Positions 11,356-22,800 of a DNA stretch of 64,000 nt are shown here, piece by piece (the stretch's first letter is position 1; the number at the start of each line of letters is the position of its first letter). Below the pieces are notes generated by a model. That model saw nothing but the letters and a program-made list of their open reading frames with translations. It made no database searches and was not told the origin of the DNA. The stretch is from Heterodera schachtii. Taxonomy: Eukaryota; Nematoda; Chromadorea; Rhabditida; Heteroderidae. The stretch spans positions 893,675 through 957,674 of the forward strand of contig SIJG01000021.1 of NCBI GenBank assembly GCA_023374025.1. The letters run 5' to 3'. Position numbers and translations under genes: made by a program.

Positions 11356-12780
11356 TTAATTAATTAACGTGCACGTTCTCGATTTCAGTCTCTCGTAATG
11401 GTACTCATATTTCTTCACACTCTCAACTCCCCACATCGAAAAGGCCGTCGGCACTCCGCCAATGCATCCGCCGGTGTCATTGTCAAACTAAACATTTAAC
11501 GGAGGCAATTAACTCATTTTGTTGTTGCTTGCATAATTTGGCTCTTACATTAACGCCCCAAACATGATGGATTCTTTGGTCGGACACCGTCACATTGGCC
11601 AACTCGGCCAAAATGCCGGTGAACACCACGTCGTCCAAGTAAAAGCCGACAATTTCATGGCTATGCGACAAAATGGCACCAATTGTTGCCGCAGTTGCCA
11701 AATAAACGGCGCCTTGGACAAATTCAGGGTATTTGTCCCCGGCGTACATGTCCATGGAGGCGAACCTGAAAAACGGAAGAAATCAAATCACATACGATCA
11801 GAGGAAATTTGCAGCCATTTTTTGGTCTTTTATTCCATAATTAACAGATAATTGCTGACCATTTGCTGCGTGTGTTTCGAAATGGGCTATGGTTGTGAAA
11901 AACGTGTCCAAAATAAACGAGCGGATTTTGTTGGGCAATTTGGTTGAATTTTTTCTCTTTCCAATAAGCCAAACGGCGAAGGTGGACGATGGAATCGTCG
12001 TCCGCTTTCATCACCCATTCCGCACCGGCACAAAACGACTGTTGCCATTGGAGGCCACCGTACCACTGAAAGGCATTGATTGGTACAGTATACCTTTGCA
12101 TAATACAGTATCAATAGCATTTGTATTTATATAATTCAGTATTATTATACACCTTTAGGTGAATGTTCGTGTACATGTCGATGAAGCCGTACAAAAACAC
12201 CAAATCCCCGTACTGTCTCTGCTCCTCCGCCAATTTTTGCTGCACATTTTCCGCTTCGCCTGGCGATGGGTCGGCCACCAAAAATCGAATCGTTTCCCCG
12301 GGCACCCAAAATTAATTAATTTAATTTAAATGACTTTATTTGTATTTAAATTGTACCGCGTCTTTCATCCACGTCTGTCGGATGCCCTTTCTCTTCTCAA
12401 AGGCATCCCTCCGCGACATGGACAGAATGATCAGTTTGGTCTGATCGGCGCATTCGTTTTCAAATTCCATGCGATATTTTAGCCGAATGTTTTTAAAGTG
12501 AATTTCAAATTGCTGAAAAGAAAAAGCATCGTTACCATTTTTAAATTAGCATTCAAATTACCTCATTCTCCTCGTCTCTTTTTTCGCTTTTTTCCGTCCC
12601 ATTTTTCTCCAATTCGTCCCCCATTTTCCGTGCCGTCGTCGTCCCCTGCCAATTATCCGCTTTTTTATATTCTTTGACATTTATTTGTCCGTTTTTGTTG
12701 CCATTGCTGAACATATCATACACCAAAAAGGACGTTATGCAAAAGAAAAGCAGCAAAATGCCAATTCGATTTGTGCTCAT
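11356..12780 (-). CDS. GT31 beta-1,3-galactosyltransferase-like protein, copy 3
   Basis: Six exons on the minus strand give 370 aa: 12780-12562, 12512-12357, 12305-12151, 12093-11860, 11765-11549 and 11487-11356. The start chosen (MSTNRIGILLLF) matches copy 1; an in-frame ATG lies 30 bases upstream. Order of parts: short cytosolic tail, membrane anchor (about residues 5-22), charged stem, then the GT31 domain with SMSRRDAFEKRKGIRQTWM, FLVADPSPGEAEN, KADDDS, LDDVVFTG and a Cys-bearing C-terminus. It is nearly identical to copy 1 in exons 1-4, so the duplication that put them in opposite orientation is recent. All splice sites are ordinary except the acceptor of intron 2 (ttttgg before GTG CCC). 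Expected role: Golgi hexosyltransferase; donor and acceptor sugars are unknown. Confidence 0.87.
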
Positions 12781-13438
12781 CTGCGGAGGAAATTTTACAA
12801 AAAAAATCATTAAAAGAAAATTCGTTATTCAATTCAATGTTTGTGACCAAAAAGCCCATATGTACTGCATACCAGGGCTTACATGTTTATTTTTTCGAAA
12901 AATGACAAATATTTCAGCAGAAGAGAATAGGCGACCCAGGGAAATTGAACGAAATTTGGTTAACCATTTTATCAAAAAAAAAAAAAAAACCATTTTTGAA
13001 TGTTTTTGTCAAAATCAATTATAATGCCAACATATGAAATGTTAAAATTCAAATTCCAAAAAATATTGACAAACCCGCAAAAGTACAAAATCGACAAGCT
13101 CAAAAACAATGGGTTTCGTTTATGTGTAAAATGATTGCAATGATCAATATACATAAAAACAAATGTTGTCATCCAACATTGAGGGATGAATTTCTTTCTT
13201 TTTTTTTGTTAGAATAGTTTTGCTCATTGTTATTAATACTAAAGCTCGACACAACCTCTGGATCCAGGCCTGGATTTTTCCTTAGTGCGGTTTCAGGTCC
13301 AGGCCATTTTTCAGAAACCTGAGGTTTTCCTGGACCTGGACTTTGGTCCAAGAAACACAGGCCCAGGCTTGTTTAAATCTAATATTTATTAATACACACA
13401 AAAAAAAATGTTTTTAGAAGAAATTCTATTTTTTTTTC
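12781..13438. other. Intergenic with CCTGGA-rich patch
   Basis: No gene seen. At 13255-13370 there are repeated inverted and direct CCTGGA/TCCAGG units (TCCAGGCCTGGA, GGTCCAGGCC, CCTGGACCTGG), similar in style to the ACCCGG-rich ends of the hAT-type element at 6297-7093. This is possibly the remnant of another element, but no termini could be placed. Confidence 0.45.
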
Positions 13439-15455
13439 ATGGAAATTCACCCAAATAATGACGATTGTCTCAAGGAGCGATTCATTCGATTAACGCGTTA
13501 CGTTGCGTACCTCCTTTTCGATCTGATGGAGGCAAACGAAGTCAGTTTCGGGGTGATTGTGCATCAAAGTAAACGAAATTTACCAATTCCCATCTTCATT
13601 TTTGGTTTTTAACTATTTTTACAGTTTCCAAAAAATGGATTAGTGATTCTGAAAAACAATAAATTCGCACAAATTCACAAAGCGTCCATTTTGAGGCATA
13701 AATGCAAGAATTTATGATAAAATCCCGTCAAATGAATCAACCTGAGAATTGAGTCGTGTGATTTTGCGTGCCTTTTTGTTCATGGTTAAAATTTTGGTTT
13801 GCGATTTCAAAATAATAGTGCTAATTTTATGTTTTTTTTTCAATTTTCTCCGTCCTTTTTTAAGACAACATCCCTTCGCCTGTCCGCCTTTTCCGCACTG
13901 CTCAGTCAGCAGCATGTTTTTGACGACGACGAAACCGATGCCAACGGTTGGCTGGCGCCGTCGCGGGCGAATGCGACTCGCAGACGCAAACGGACGGGCA
14001 AATTGGTGGCGCAATTGGTTGGCATTGTGTCCACCTTTCTCGACGCCCAATTTGAGTTGGCTTACTGTAAGTGGTCATTTCGCCCTTTGAGTTTTTTTCA
14101 TTTTCGTGCGATGAAAAAAGCAATAATTCTTATTTCCAGCCAATATATCCCTCGTCCATTTTTGGAATTTGAATTTATAGGGAGTTTCCTGTTTCCTTAA
14201 AAAGGTTAGATTTGTGGATAGCGCCGGTGGGCCTTGGCTGGAAAATTTGTAAATTTTAGCGAAACAAAAAAGCGAAAAAGTTTTGCGATTTGTTAGATTT
14301 TGGCAAAGGTACAGTTTTGTGGTTTCTTCGAAAAATAAATTTAAAAATTTTCTTTGTATTTTTTCTGGTGTAGAAAAATGCGCTGATTACGAATCTGAGC
14401 TCGGATTTTGGAAAATCCATGATTTTGTCTATGATTTTTCCGTCAAGTACATGATTTTTTCTAAAAATTTATTATTTTTAAAAATTTTATTTCCTATGAA
14501 TTAAGGGTAATAAAATGAGCTGTTCATCAATCTGAACTTTAATTTCGTTAAATCAATGTTTTTGTCTATGATTTTTCATCAAGTGTCACAAAAAAATAAA
14601 TTTGCAGCCAAGCGGACTCGAACCCCAGACCCCCTTCATATATGGCCCCTAAAGGCCAGTAATTAAATTTCAAAAAATCGTAAAAAAATAAAAACTTGAC
14701 TTCTCCAGACATTCAATAGCTCATTCGAAAGCTCTTTTTAAGCTCTACAACATTTGTGTATTGGTTTTTTAAGCCCGACTAATTTCCTTAAAGTTTTAGA
14801 AAAAATCATGTACTTGACGGAAAAATCATAGACAAAATCATGGATTTTCCAAAATCCGAGCTCAGATTCGTAATCAGCGCATTTTTCTACACAAGAAAAA
14901 ATACAAAGAAAATTTTTAAATTTATTTTTCGAAGAAACCACAAAACTGTACCTTTGCCTAGATTTTTACAGCATTTCTAAGCCAAGTTTGAAAAGAATCA
15001 CCTCTAATAAGTTTTATTGATTTTTTAGGAACATTCTTGCGCTTTTATAAAGAATAATTGGAAATGTATTGGACTTTTCAAAAAAAAAAAAAATTTTTTT
15101 TTTTGGCCGTGACGGTCGTTTTGCATTCGAATTTCATCTCTCCCTCCCTCCAACCTCAACTGCTTTTTCGTTATGTTGCACTTGGTGTGTTTCAGTGTCC
15201 GATGTCAACGACTATGTCATTCGGCTGCGCGAGTGCTCGGTGTCGTGCAGCGAATCGCAACTGTCCGCCGAGGGCCGTGCCGACCCGACAAACGCGTGGT
15301 CCCATTGCCAAGCCATTCTGTTCCTCAACCGAATTGGGATGCATTTAATTGACGAAAAAACGAGTGATGAATTGAGCGCCGCGATTGGACGGAACGGCGC
15401 GGAGGAAAACGAAGTGCAATGCCCATTTGAACAGCTCGACGAAGACGACGAGTGA
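13439..15455 (+). CDS. Unrecognised multi-exon protein
   Basis: Three coding blocks are supported: one starting with ATG at 13439 (LKERFIRLTRYVAYLLFDLM), 13865-14066 and 15196-15455. The junction 14066/15196 is a clean phase-1 GT-AG intron giving AQFELAYLSDVNDYVIRLRE. The first junction is uncertain: donors at about 13547 (gtgatt, phase 0) or 13569 (gtaaac, phase 1) are possible, and a small exon near 13627-13700 may lie between. The protein is mostly alpha-helical in character, with an Arg-rich patch (TRRRKRTGK) and an acidic C-terminal end (EQLDEDDE). I do not recognise a family. Exons are GC-rich against AT-rich introns, and the 14067-15195 intron carries a 657-bp mobile element. Confidence 0.55.
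14302..14958. mobile_element. Fold-back MITE with about 165-bp terminal inverted repeats
   Basis: 14302-14466 and 14794-14958 are inverted copies that I could match almost base for base (termini GGCAAAGGTACAG). The element is flanked by the 8-bp target duplication TAGATTTT (14294-14301 and 14959-14966). The central 330 bp is AT-rich without a coding frame; open frames across it are shadows of the repeat. It lies inside intron 2 of the gene at 13439-15455. The very low divergence of the arms implies a recent insertion or ongoing gene conversion. Confidence 0.93.
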
Positions 15456-16484
15456 ATGTGAAGGGAGGATGGCCATTAATCCATGAATGACCACCCCTCG
15501 GGGGTCCATCCTTCCGTTAAATGAATTCGTTACCAAAATTAGACCATTTTATTCATTGTTTTGTTTATTATTCAATCCCATGCTTATATAAGCTATTCGT
15601 CTTACTATTATACCAATGTTATTCTATTGATTAAATAAATAATAAAATTAATTTTGTAAAAAGGTTCGTATGAGATTAATGTTCCCTTTCTCATTAAATA
15701 ACAACATGCGAACAATTTCTAGGCAAGAACCTCGAAAAAGTCACCTCCCTGTCCACGAACTCCGCCGACTTTACAAAGGCTCGGGAACAATTCCAAAATC
15801 AAATTGGTTTTTGAGTTTTTAAACAAATTGCCTAGCAAAGAAAAAAGATGCATTTGTATATGAAATTGGACACTTATTATGGTATCTATATTTAAAAAAT
15901 ATTCAATAATTTATCGAGCCGTGGCCGTCCACGTACATTTTGCTGCCGGTAATGCCGTGTACTGTACTTTTTGGATTATGCAAAAGTTTTTACTGAGACT
16001 ACTTGCCGGGAATGGCCAATTTGGCTAAAGACAATGGCCAAAGAGGGAGCAAAGGCCAACAGAAAAATTCGATTTGAAGGATATGCATAATTATTTTAGA
16101 AAAATCATTTAATTTATAAATGGACAAAAATAAAAAGAACTAGGATTTGTAATCCATTAATTAAGGTAATTATATTCTTCGATTAACCACTGTTTCCGAT
16201 TTCACTTTGTTTTATGATTTTTCTTTTCTTTCATGTTTGTTCTGAACTTCAGACATAAAAAAGCCGAATAAAATAAACCCATTACTACAGATGCTCATTT
16301 GTCATAATTCCTTTTAAATTCATTTTTCTTGAGGGTCCATTCTGATTTCGAAATTGCATTGTCATAGGTCATTATCACTTGCTTTGATCAATTCACCTAA
16401 TTAGTGAATTAATTTGCTGCTGAAATTCCCCCGGCGCCAATCTCTCAAACGATTCACAATTTTTCTTTATAAGTCTTCTCTCAA
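15456..16484. other. Intergenic, nothing recognised
   Basis: About 1 kb between two plus-strand genes. It is AT-rich with a few GC-richer fragments (15915-16060) that have no open frame. It presumably contains the promoter of the cuticlin-like gene, but no clear element stands out. Confidence 0.45.
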
Positions 16485-19415
16485 ATGCTTTTCATTTTCT
16501 TTGTTTCTATTTTCGCTATTCTCGCATTCCAAATTCATTTTTTGGCATTTGCAATTCCCGAAAATGGCATCATTGGCGAACCATTCGTCGACTGTGGTGG
16601 AAATTTTATTGAAGTGGCAAGTCTATTATACAAATATTAAAAAACACCGAAATTTAATATATTAAATAAATAATTATTTAAAAGTTTCTATTTATTTTCA
16701 TCATGTTGTTAACCACTTTCATCGTATTTTATTTCTTTATTTTTCTGCAAATCATCGATATATAATTAAATTAGTCATAATTGGCTTTATAAACAACCAA
16801 TGTTCGCATTCTTATACATATGTCATCATTGGGACCCGCCCTGAGCTTTTTCAAATTTCATCGGGAATAATTAGCAACGGTATTTCCTCGGATCCCGAGT
16901 CGGGATCCCTCCCGACCATTTCACGCCAATCCCGCGGGATTGAGCCACTATAAATTTTGGCACAAAACTGAAAGAAAAATTGAGTTTAAGCAAATCCTGA
17001 TAATCCCGCTGGATGCCGAAAAAAGCCTTGGGATCGATCTTGATCTGGACGGGACTCCGATTCGGGATCGCGATTCGGTCGGGATTCCGCTGACCTCAGT
17101 TGTCCGGTCTCTACTTCTCACGTATAGTCAAAACGCACTTTTTATTCAGCGTTTTGACACTCGCAATCCCTTCGTTGGCGTAGTGTTTGTTGAAGGTCAA
17201 TTCAAAGAGCCGCGCTGTCGTTCCGTTTTTGTCGATGAGAGTGCCATTGGACGCGGGGCGGCACGGAATGCGCAAATTCGACTGTCCTTTGGCACGTGCG
17301 GCATAAAGCACACAAAAAGGGTCATTTTAAATTGAACAATAAACAAATTAGCTGTTTTGGTTTTATTATTATTTTTTTTTTGTCAATTTTAGAATTTAGG
17401 AGGATTATCCCCGGGGCGTTTTCCTCAGTGTGCGTTTGGTGGTCGCCTTTCATGCCCAATACCTCTCCAAATTGGACAGGGTTTACGATTTGCGATGCTT
17501 TTACATGGAAATGGAGCACGAGTTGGAGAAACCATTCACAGTCAGGTGTTACTCATTGGAAATTATATTATTTTGAAATTTTTTTTATCCATTTTTATTA
17601 TTTAAAATATTTATTTATTTTCTTAAGAATGAATCCTCCGACAATGCACAGCAAACAAATTCAGATGCCTAATTGTCGATATGAAGTCAATCTTTTTAAT
17701 TTTATATGGCTTACATTCTAAAAGTAATTAAAGCAATTATTGCACAAAATCTGTTACAGATAAAATGCAATTTTAATTTTTCGTGTTTTTCGGCCGGAAT
17801 CTAGAATTTTTTTTTGAGCTTCAGGAATGTAAGCTGCTTCTCCATAAGATTTTCTAATAGGAAAGTCCCATTTTTTGAAAAAAATAAAATAAAAATGAAA
17901 TTAAGAAAAGAAAAAGGAAAATTATTTTATTGGATAATTTGGATGACATTAACAAGACTAAGTAATTTAATGAGAATTTGACAATGTTTGCCACTAGGAC
18001 ATCATTCGCGAACAATTAGACTTTAATTGGACTATTATTCCCAAATGTCGGCGTAATAAAATAAAAGGTCCATTGACTTTTTTGGTACATATGTATTTCC
18101 ATTGTTTTACATATTTCGAATTTTTTGAGAATTGATAGAAATTTCTTATGACTGTCAAAAAAAGAAATTTGTTTTTTTAAGTTATTCTTACATAAAAATC
18201 TCATCTTGAATACTCATTGTCAAATTTTGAAGGTGTTAAGCGAAGGCCCCAACGGTCCGCCCGTTTATTACGCAACGGTTGGCCAAATGGTGAAACAATT
18301 AAAATAAAATATATTTTGGTAAAACCTATTTTAAAAATTGTCATTTTCGATTTATCACAAATGGACTTGCGAAGCGAATGGGCCCAACCAATTTTGCATG
18401 ACTGTGGTAAAAATAATTAAACAAATATTTCATTTAATTATCCAAAAATGAATTGCTCTCACAGCATTCGTGCTTTGCCGACGATGGAAATGGAGACAAA
18501 GTGCAATTAATCGACGAAAAAGGGTGGGGGAAAGTGGGGGGGAGGGGGAAATTAAAAAAATAAATAAATAAAATATTTTTAAATAAAAGAAAAATAATTT
18601 AAATTATTTTTCAATGGAATAAATAAATTTAAATATTTATTTTAAATTAAAAAAATATATGTTAGTTGCGCCCGTGACAAATATTTGTTACAAAATTTGG
18701 AGTACGTCTCGGATTTGATGGTCGGCAAAGAAGCGCACGTCTACAAATATGCAGACAGACAAAAGTATGGAGAATAATTTGTTGGGACTAGGATTTTTGC
18801 TGGCAAAAATGCCACCATATTTTGAAAATATTTTTCAATAAATTTGAAAATTGAGTGAGTTATTCTTTTACACTGGTAAAAATGCCAAATTTTTGATCTT
18901 TTGGTATTAAATAATAATTACGGATCTGGTTGAAGCCGAAAATCTCTGTAAAAATAACGAAATGGCTTAACGGTTCAACAATGCCAAAAGAACCGTCGGG
19001 AAATTTTAGCAAAATTTGTCATACAATCACAAATTTCTTCCAACTTTACCATCGTATAAATTTCGTGTAAATTGCAGAAATTAAAAATATTTTTTTCAAA
19101 GCATTTTAACTTTTTATTATTTTAAAAAATATTTGGCATTTCAAAATAAGAAATGAATTATATATATATATATATTATAAAAATGAGATTTTCATTTGAA
19201 TTCAAATTTATTGAAACCAAAAAAATTTAAAATTATTTTTAATTTTTAGTATTTATTTCGATTGCAAAATTTCGCTGAGCGTCAAAGAGCCGTTCTGCCA
19301 ATTTTGCCCCGTGCCGAACTGTGCGGACCCTCCGCGCCGAAAACATTACAATTTCATTAACAGAAAACGAAAGTTGACAAAGCGACATTTGGAGGAAGAA
19401 GAAAAGAGTGATTAA
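16485..19415 (+). CDS. Cuticlin-like protein with ZP domain
   Basis: Nine exons give 314 aa: 16485-16616, 17150-17320, 17400-17545, 17628-17685, 18233-18289, 18350-18406, 18465-18523, 18666-18764 and 19250-19415; all phases agree. A signal peptide (MLFIFFVSIFAILAFQIHFL) is followed by the N-terminal strand typical of nematode cuticlins (ENGIIGEP...DCGG). Then comes a full zona pellucida domain: RFDTRNPFVGVV, GVFLSVRLVVAFH, PNCRYEVLSEGPNGPP, ATVGQM, YHKWTCEANG and HSCFADDGNGDKVQLIDEKGC, with the conserved cysteines in place. The tail is basic (NRKRKLTKR), then acidic, with a furin-like dibasic site but no clear membrane segment. Cuticlins polymerise through their ZP domains into insoluble layers of the nematode cuticle. 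Intron 1 starts with GC (gcaagt). Intron 5 (18290-18349) ends in tttcg with no AG. Confidence 0.92.
16855..17095. repeat. GGGATCCCG-rich segment in cuticlin intron 1
   Basis: Direct and inverted units of the type CGGGATC/GATCCCG recur about ten times in this stretch (for example CCCGAGTCGGGATCCC and GATTCGGGATCGCGATTCGG). It gives a spurious 131-codon frame. It is probably the core of another simple-unit element, but termini were not found. Confidence 0.55.
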
Positions 19416-19853
19416 AAACAAAAGAATAATAATTATTATTAAAGGAATATTAAAATGGGAAAAAATTATTAATAATTTTTGAGCCATGAAAATTTGAATG
19501 GCGAATATTTCTTTCTTTTTTAGAGAAAGAATTTAATTTAGAGTTTGAATGTTTGAATGTTTAATTCTAAATACTGACTGTGTATATTTTTATTCTTATT
19601 TTTCCCTCTGTACCTTTTTTTCCGGCATTCTTTTTTCTAAATTTTTTATCGGCACAGATGGCTTTATCTGTTTTCTCGAATTTTTTTTTTTTTTGACAAT
19701 AGCACGGCCGAGGCGAGTGGACAGAAAGATTTAAAAGGAATGAAAAAACCGGTAAAAAGTACCGTGGCTTTTTGCTATTCATTGAGAAAAAATATAAATT
19801 TAACAACAATGAAAAAGTAATATTTCCAATTAAGCAAACAATTAATTAATTAG
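19416..19853. other. Intergenic between convergent cuticlin-like and PTR genes
   Basis: Short AT-rich spacer with T-runs (19610-19700). It must hold the 3' ends of both convergent transcripts. No coding frame. Confidence 0.5.
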
Positions 19854-22800
19854 TTAATTGACTCTGTTCCATTGCTTCTCCCTTTCCCCCATGGGAAGTG
19901 TCGAATTCTGCGAATAAAGCGATGGGGCTGTTTCTCTGCTGACGAGCATTGGCCCCGTCCTCGTCATGGCAAATGCGAAATGCCTTTGGTCGAAAATGGA
20001 AGCGGTGGGGAAGAAATAGTCGGCACGGTGAGGGAGCGGCGCGGATATTTCAGCGGCGGATGTTCCGCTGCAATTTGCTGAGTTTGGCCGTCGCCGATTG
20101 TCCCGCGCCGTTCTCGCCCATTTCCCCTCTCGACAATCAGTGATTTGCTGCTGCTGGTCGTTCTCGGCATTGGCACCGCTGCTGCTGCGCTTACGGTGTG
20201 CCAACGTTAAAAGGACCGGCAAAATGACCAATCCGTGCAGAAGGCCAAGCGAAATGACCAAAACGGTGGTTTTGAAGAAGGAGCGAACTAATTTGAGTTG
20301 AAAAAGCGTACATTAAAACTTAATTTCTCGCGTCTGCACACAAAAATAAAGAAAGAAAAACCGAATTTGGATGCTTTTTTTTTATTATCTCTAAGAATTA
20401 TATTATTTTAGTAGTCATTAAAGAAATCCAGTAAAATTTTCTAAAATTGTTGAATATTGGACTCAATAATTCTCAAATTTTTAGCATTCAAAACGTATAA
20501 TTGAACAGTTTGAGAATATAAAAAGTAAAATTTATGTTGAGAGATTCCATTTTTTGAAATATATTTTTTGCCATTCTTTAATTTGAACAGACTTACAAAT
20601 GTAACTCTCAGTGTGGGCCAAAAAGGAAACGCCGAGAATGCTGGTCGCCGCACTTTGGCATATTGGAGTGCCGACCGCATAGAGAGCATTGCCCACTGAA
20701 AAACTATTTATATAACTTAATTATTTTTCATAAATTTATTCAAATTTTTTAGAAAATATTTATATTTTAATTATTCAAGAAACTAGTTTTTTTTTTAAAA
20801 TAATTTTTAAGTGCCATTTCTCACTTCTCTCCACCGTATTTCTTCCGCTGTTCCTTGGCTGTTCTGCCGTTAATTGTTTCTGCTGCTTGTGCTGCTGTTC
20901 GTTGTCATCAGCGTCGCTTCGAGAATAATTATACGCTAAATGAGCAGAGAAATCCACACAGAAGCCGATGCTCTGATGGGGGAATTGATTAATTTGATTG
21001 AAAAGGATTATTTGATTGGGCATTAGCCACGGTAATCAGAGGGCTTTGAAATTAATATTTTCAATTGTGCCATTAGTGGGCTAACAAGAAAAAATGAGTC
21101 AAACTAAAACTGGATTAATTGCTGAGCAATAACTCAATTGACTAATTAATTGTAGTAATTACCATTATGATGGTGACCATGGACACAAAGTCAAGTCGAA
21201 TGGAGAGGAACGGCATCAGGCCAAGAACGCCCAAATTGGTCGAGACGGTGGAGAAGGACACCCAAAGGGCGGAGATGGGCTCGGGGATCAGCAGCAGAGA
21301 GACGATCACAACGGCGAAGCCGGCAACAGCGATGGAACAGACAGTGCCCGGAAGAAGGGCATCGAATTGCTCGGCAAACTGAGGGAAAAGTGAATAGTCA
21401 AGTAATATACCTACGGGGGGGGGGGTAATTAGGCTTATATCTTATCCATTAAATGTCATTCCATTTTTAGTTTGCCATTTGACCTGGAAAAAGTCGGCAT
21501 AAACTCCGGTGGGCAATTCGCTGGACTCGGCCAACAATCGGAAGAGGTGCATGGCGCGGGACTGGTTTTGGAAGCCAACGAAACGGAGACGGACAGCGAC
21601 TAAACGAATGGCGAATGACTATTTAGTGAAAAATGGAATGGATCGGCACAACCTCTGCATGCCTCCAGACTTTGGCCGTCATTTGTGAAGCGGATATCCC
21701 TTAAAAAGGCGTGGGATAAATGCCATTTGCAAAAGCATCGGGTGGGTGGTGGTCCCTTAGTATCACAGCCCACCCATGCCCTGATCAGCTTCCTTTTATG
21801 CTGATCATTGTTGAAAAGATAACAAAATTGAAATAAATTTACCATTTTAACTTTGAAATTACCTACCCCACCTTCGGTACTTTCTGTGCGTTTTCATTTT
21901 CAGAAAATTCTTTAGCCTTGGCACAAAATTTTTGGTGCTGGTGAACTGTCCTTTGACGTGATAAAATTGCAGAAACACGCGAAGCCTTTAAAATGGGGCT
22001 AAATCTGCCGAATTTCCTGCACATTCACTTGCCACGAGTCGGCTGCCCCTGTGAATTCGGTGTGCTCGTACAATTCTGATTTGGTCAGCAGATCACTCAA
22101 ATTCAAACGGTGCTGCCAATTTTGATCACCAACCGATTTCCTTCTCCAGAACGAGCCAAAGCCGACGATGGCCCAAATTAATGCGAGACAAATTGTGCAT
22201 CCACACGTGCAGGTGGCCGCCGTGGTCTGAATATCAATTTTTTCAATAAGAAATTCTATATATTTACATTGAAGTTTCAATTGCATAAATTTAGCTGAGG
22301 ACAAACCCGGAAAGTACTGCTCCGCCTCGAGTAAAGCCTTTTTTCCATTCGAATTGTCCGGTAACAAATCCAACGGTTCCAAACCAATTTCAATGTTCAA
22401 GCAGCCATAAGCGGAGATCAACTGATAAATGAGCACAATGAAGAAGAAAATTAAGAGACGGATGAGAAGCTGACCAGGTAAAAGCCGAAGAGAAAAAGGA
22501 CGAGCGATTGGACGAATTTGTTGAGCAGAAAAGGCGCGTAATGGGAGCGGAAGAAGAGGGAAAGTGCCAAGTTGTGGGAAGAGCGAAGCGGAGGGGCAAC
22601 ACCTTGGCATTTGGGGAATGGAGTGATGAAACCGAAAAGCATAACAAAACACTGCCTAATTTCAAGACCAACAAATGATGGGCTCGAGACTTGGGGGATT
22701 AAGTCTCGAAATTCAACTATTATCCTTCGTTGTCACTGTACTTCTTTCCTTGGCTTACCGCGTTTTGCCCATTTATCAACTGCGAACACTGAACTGCCAA

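Noticed and set aside
14590..14680. GGTTCGAGTCC on the minus strand, resembling a tRNA B box
   Set aside because: No A box at the right distance and no acceptor or anticodon stem; it lies inside the fold-back element at 14302-14958.
16940..17335. 131-codon plus frame starting in the GGGATCCCG repeat
   Set aside because: Only its second half (from 17150) is coding, as cuticlin exon 2; the first half is intronic repeat.
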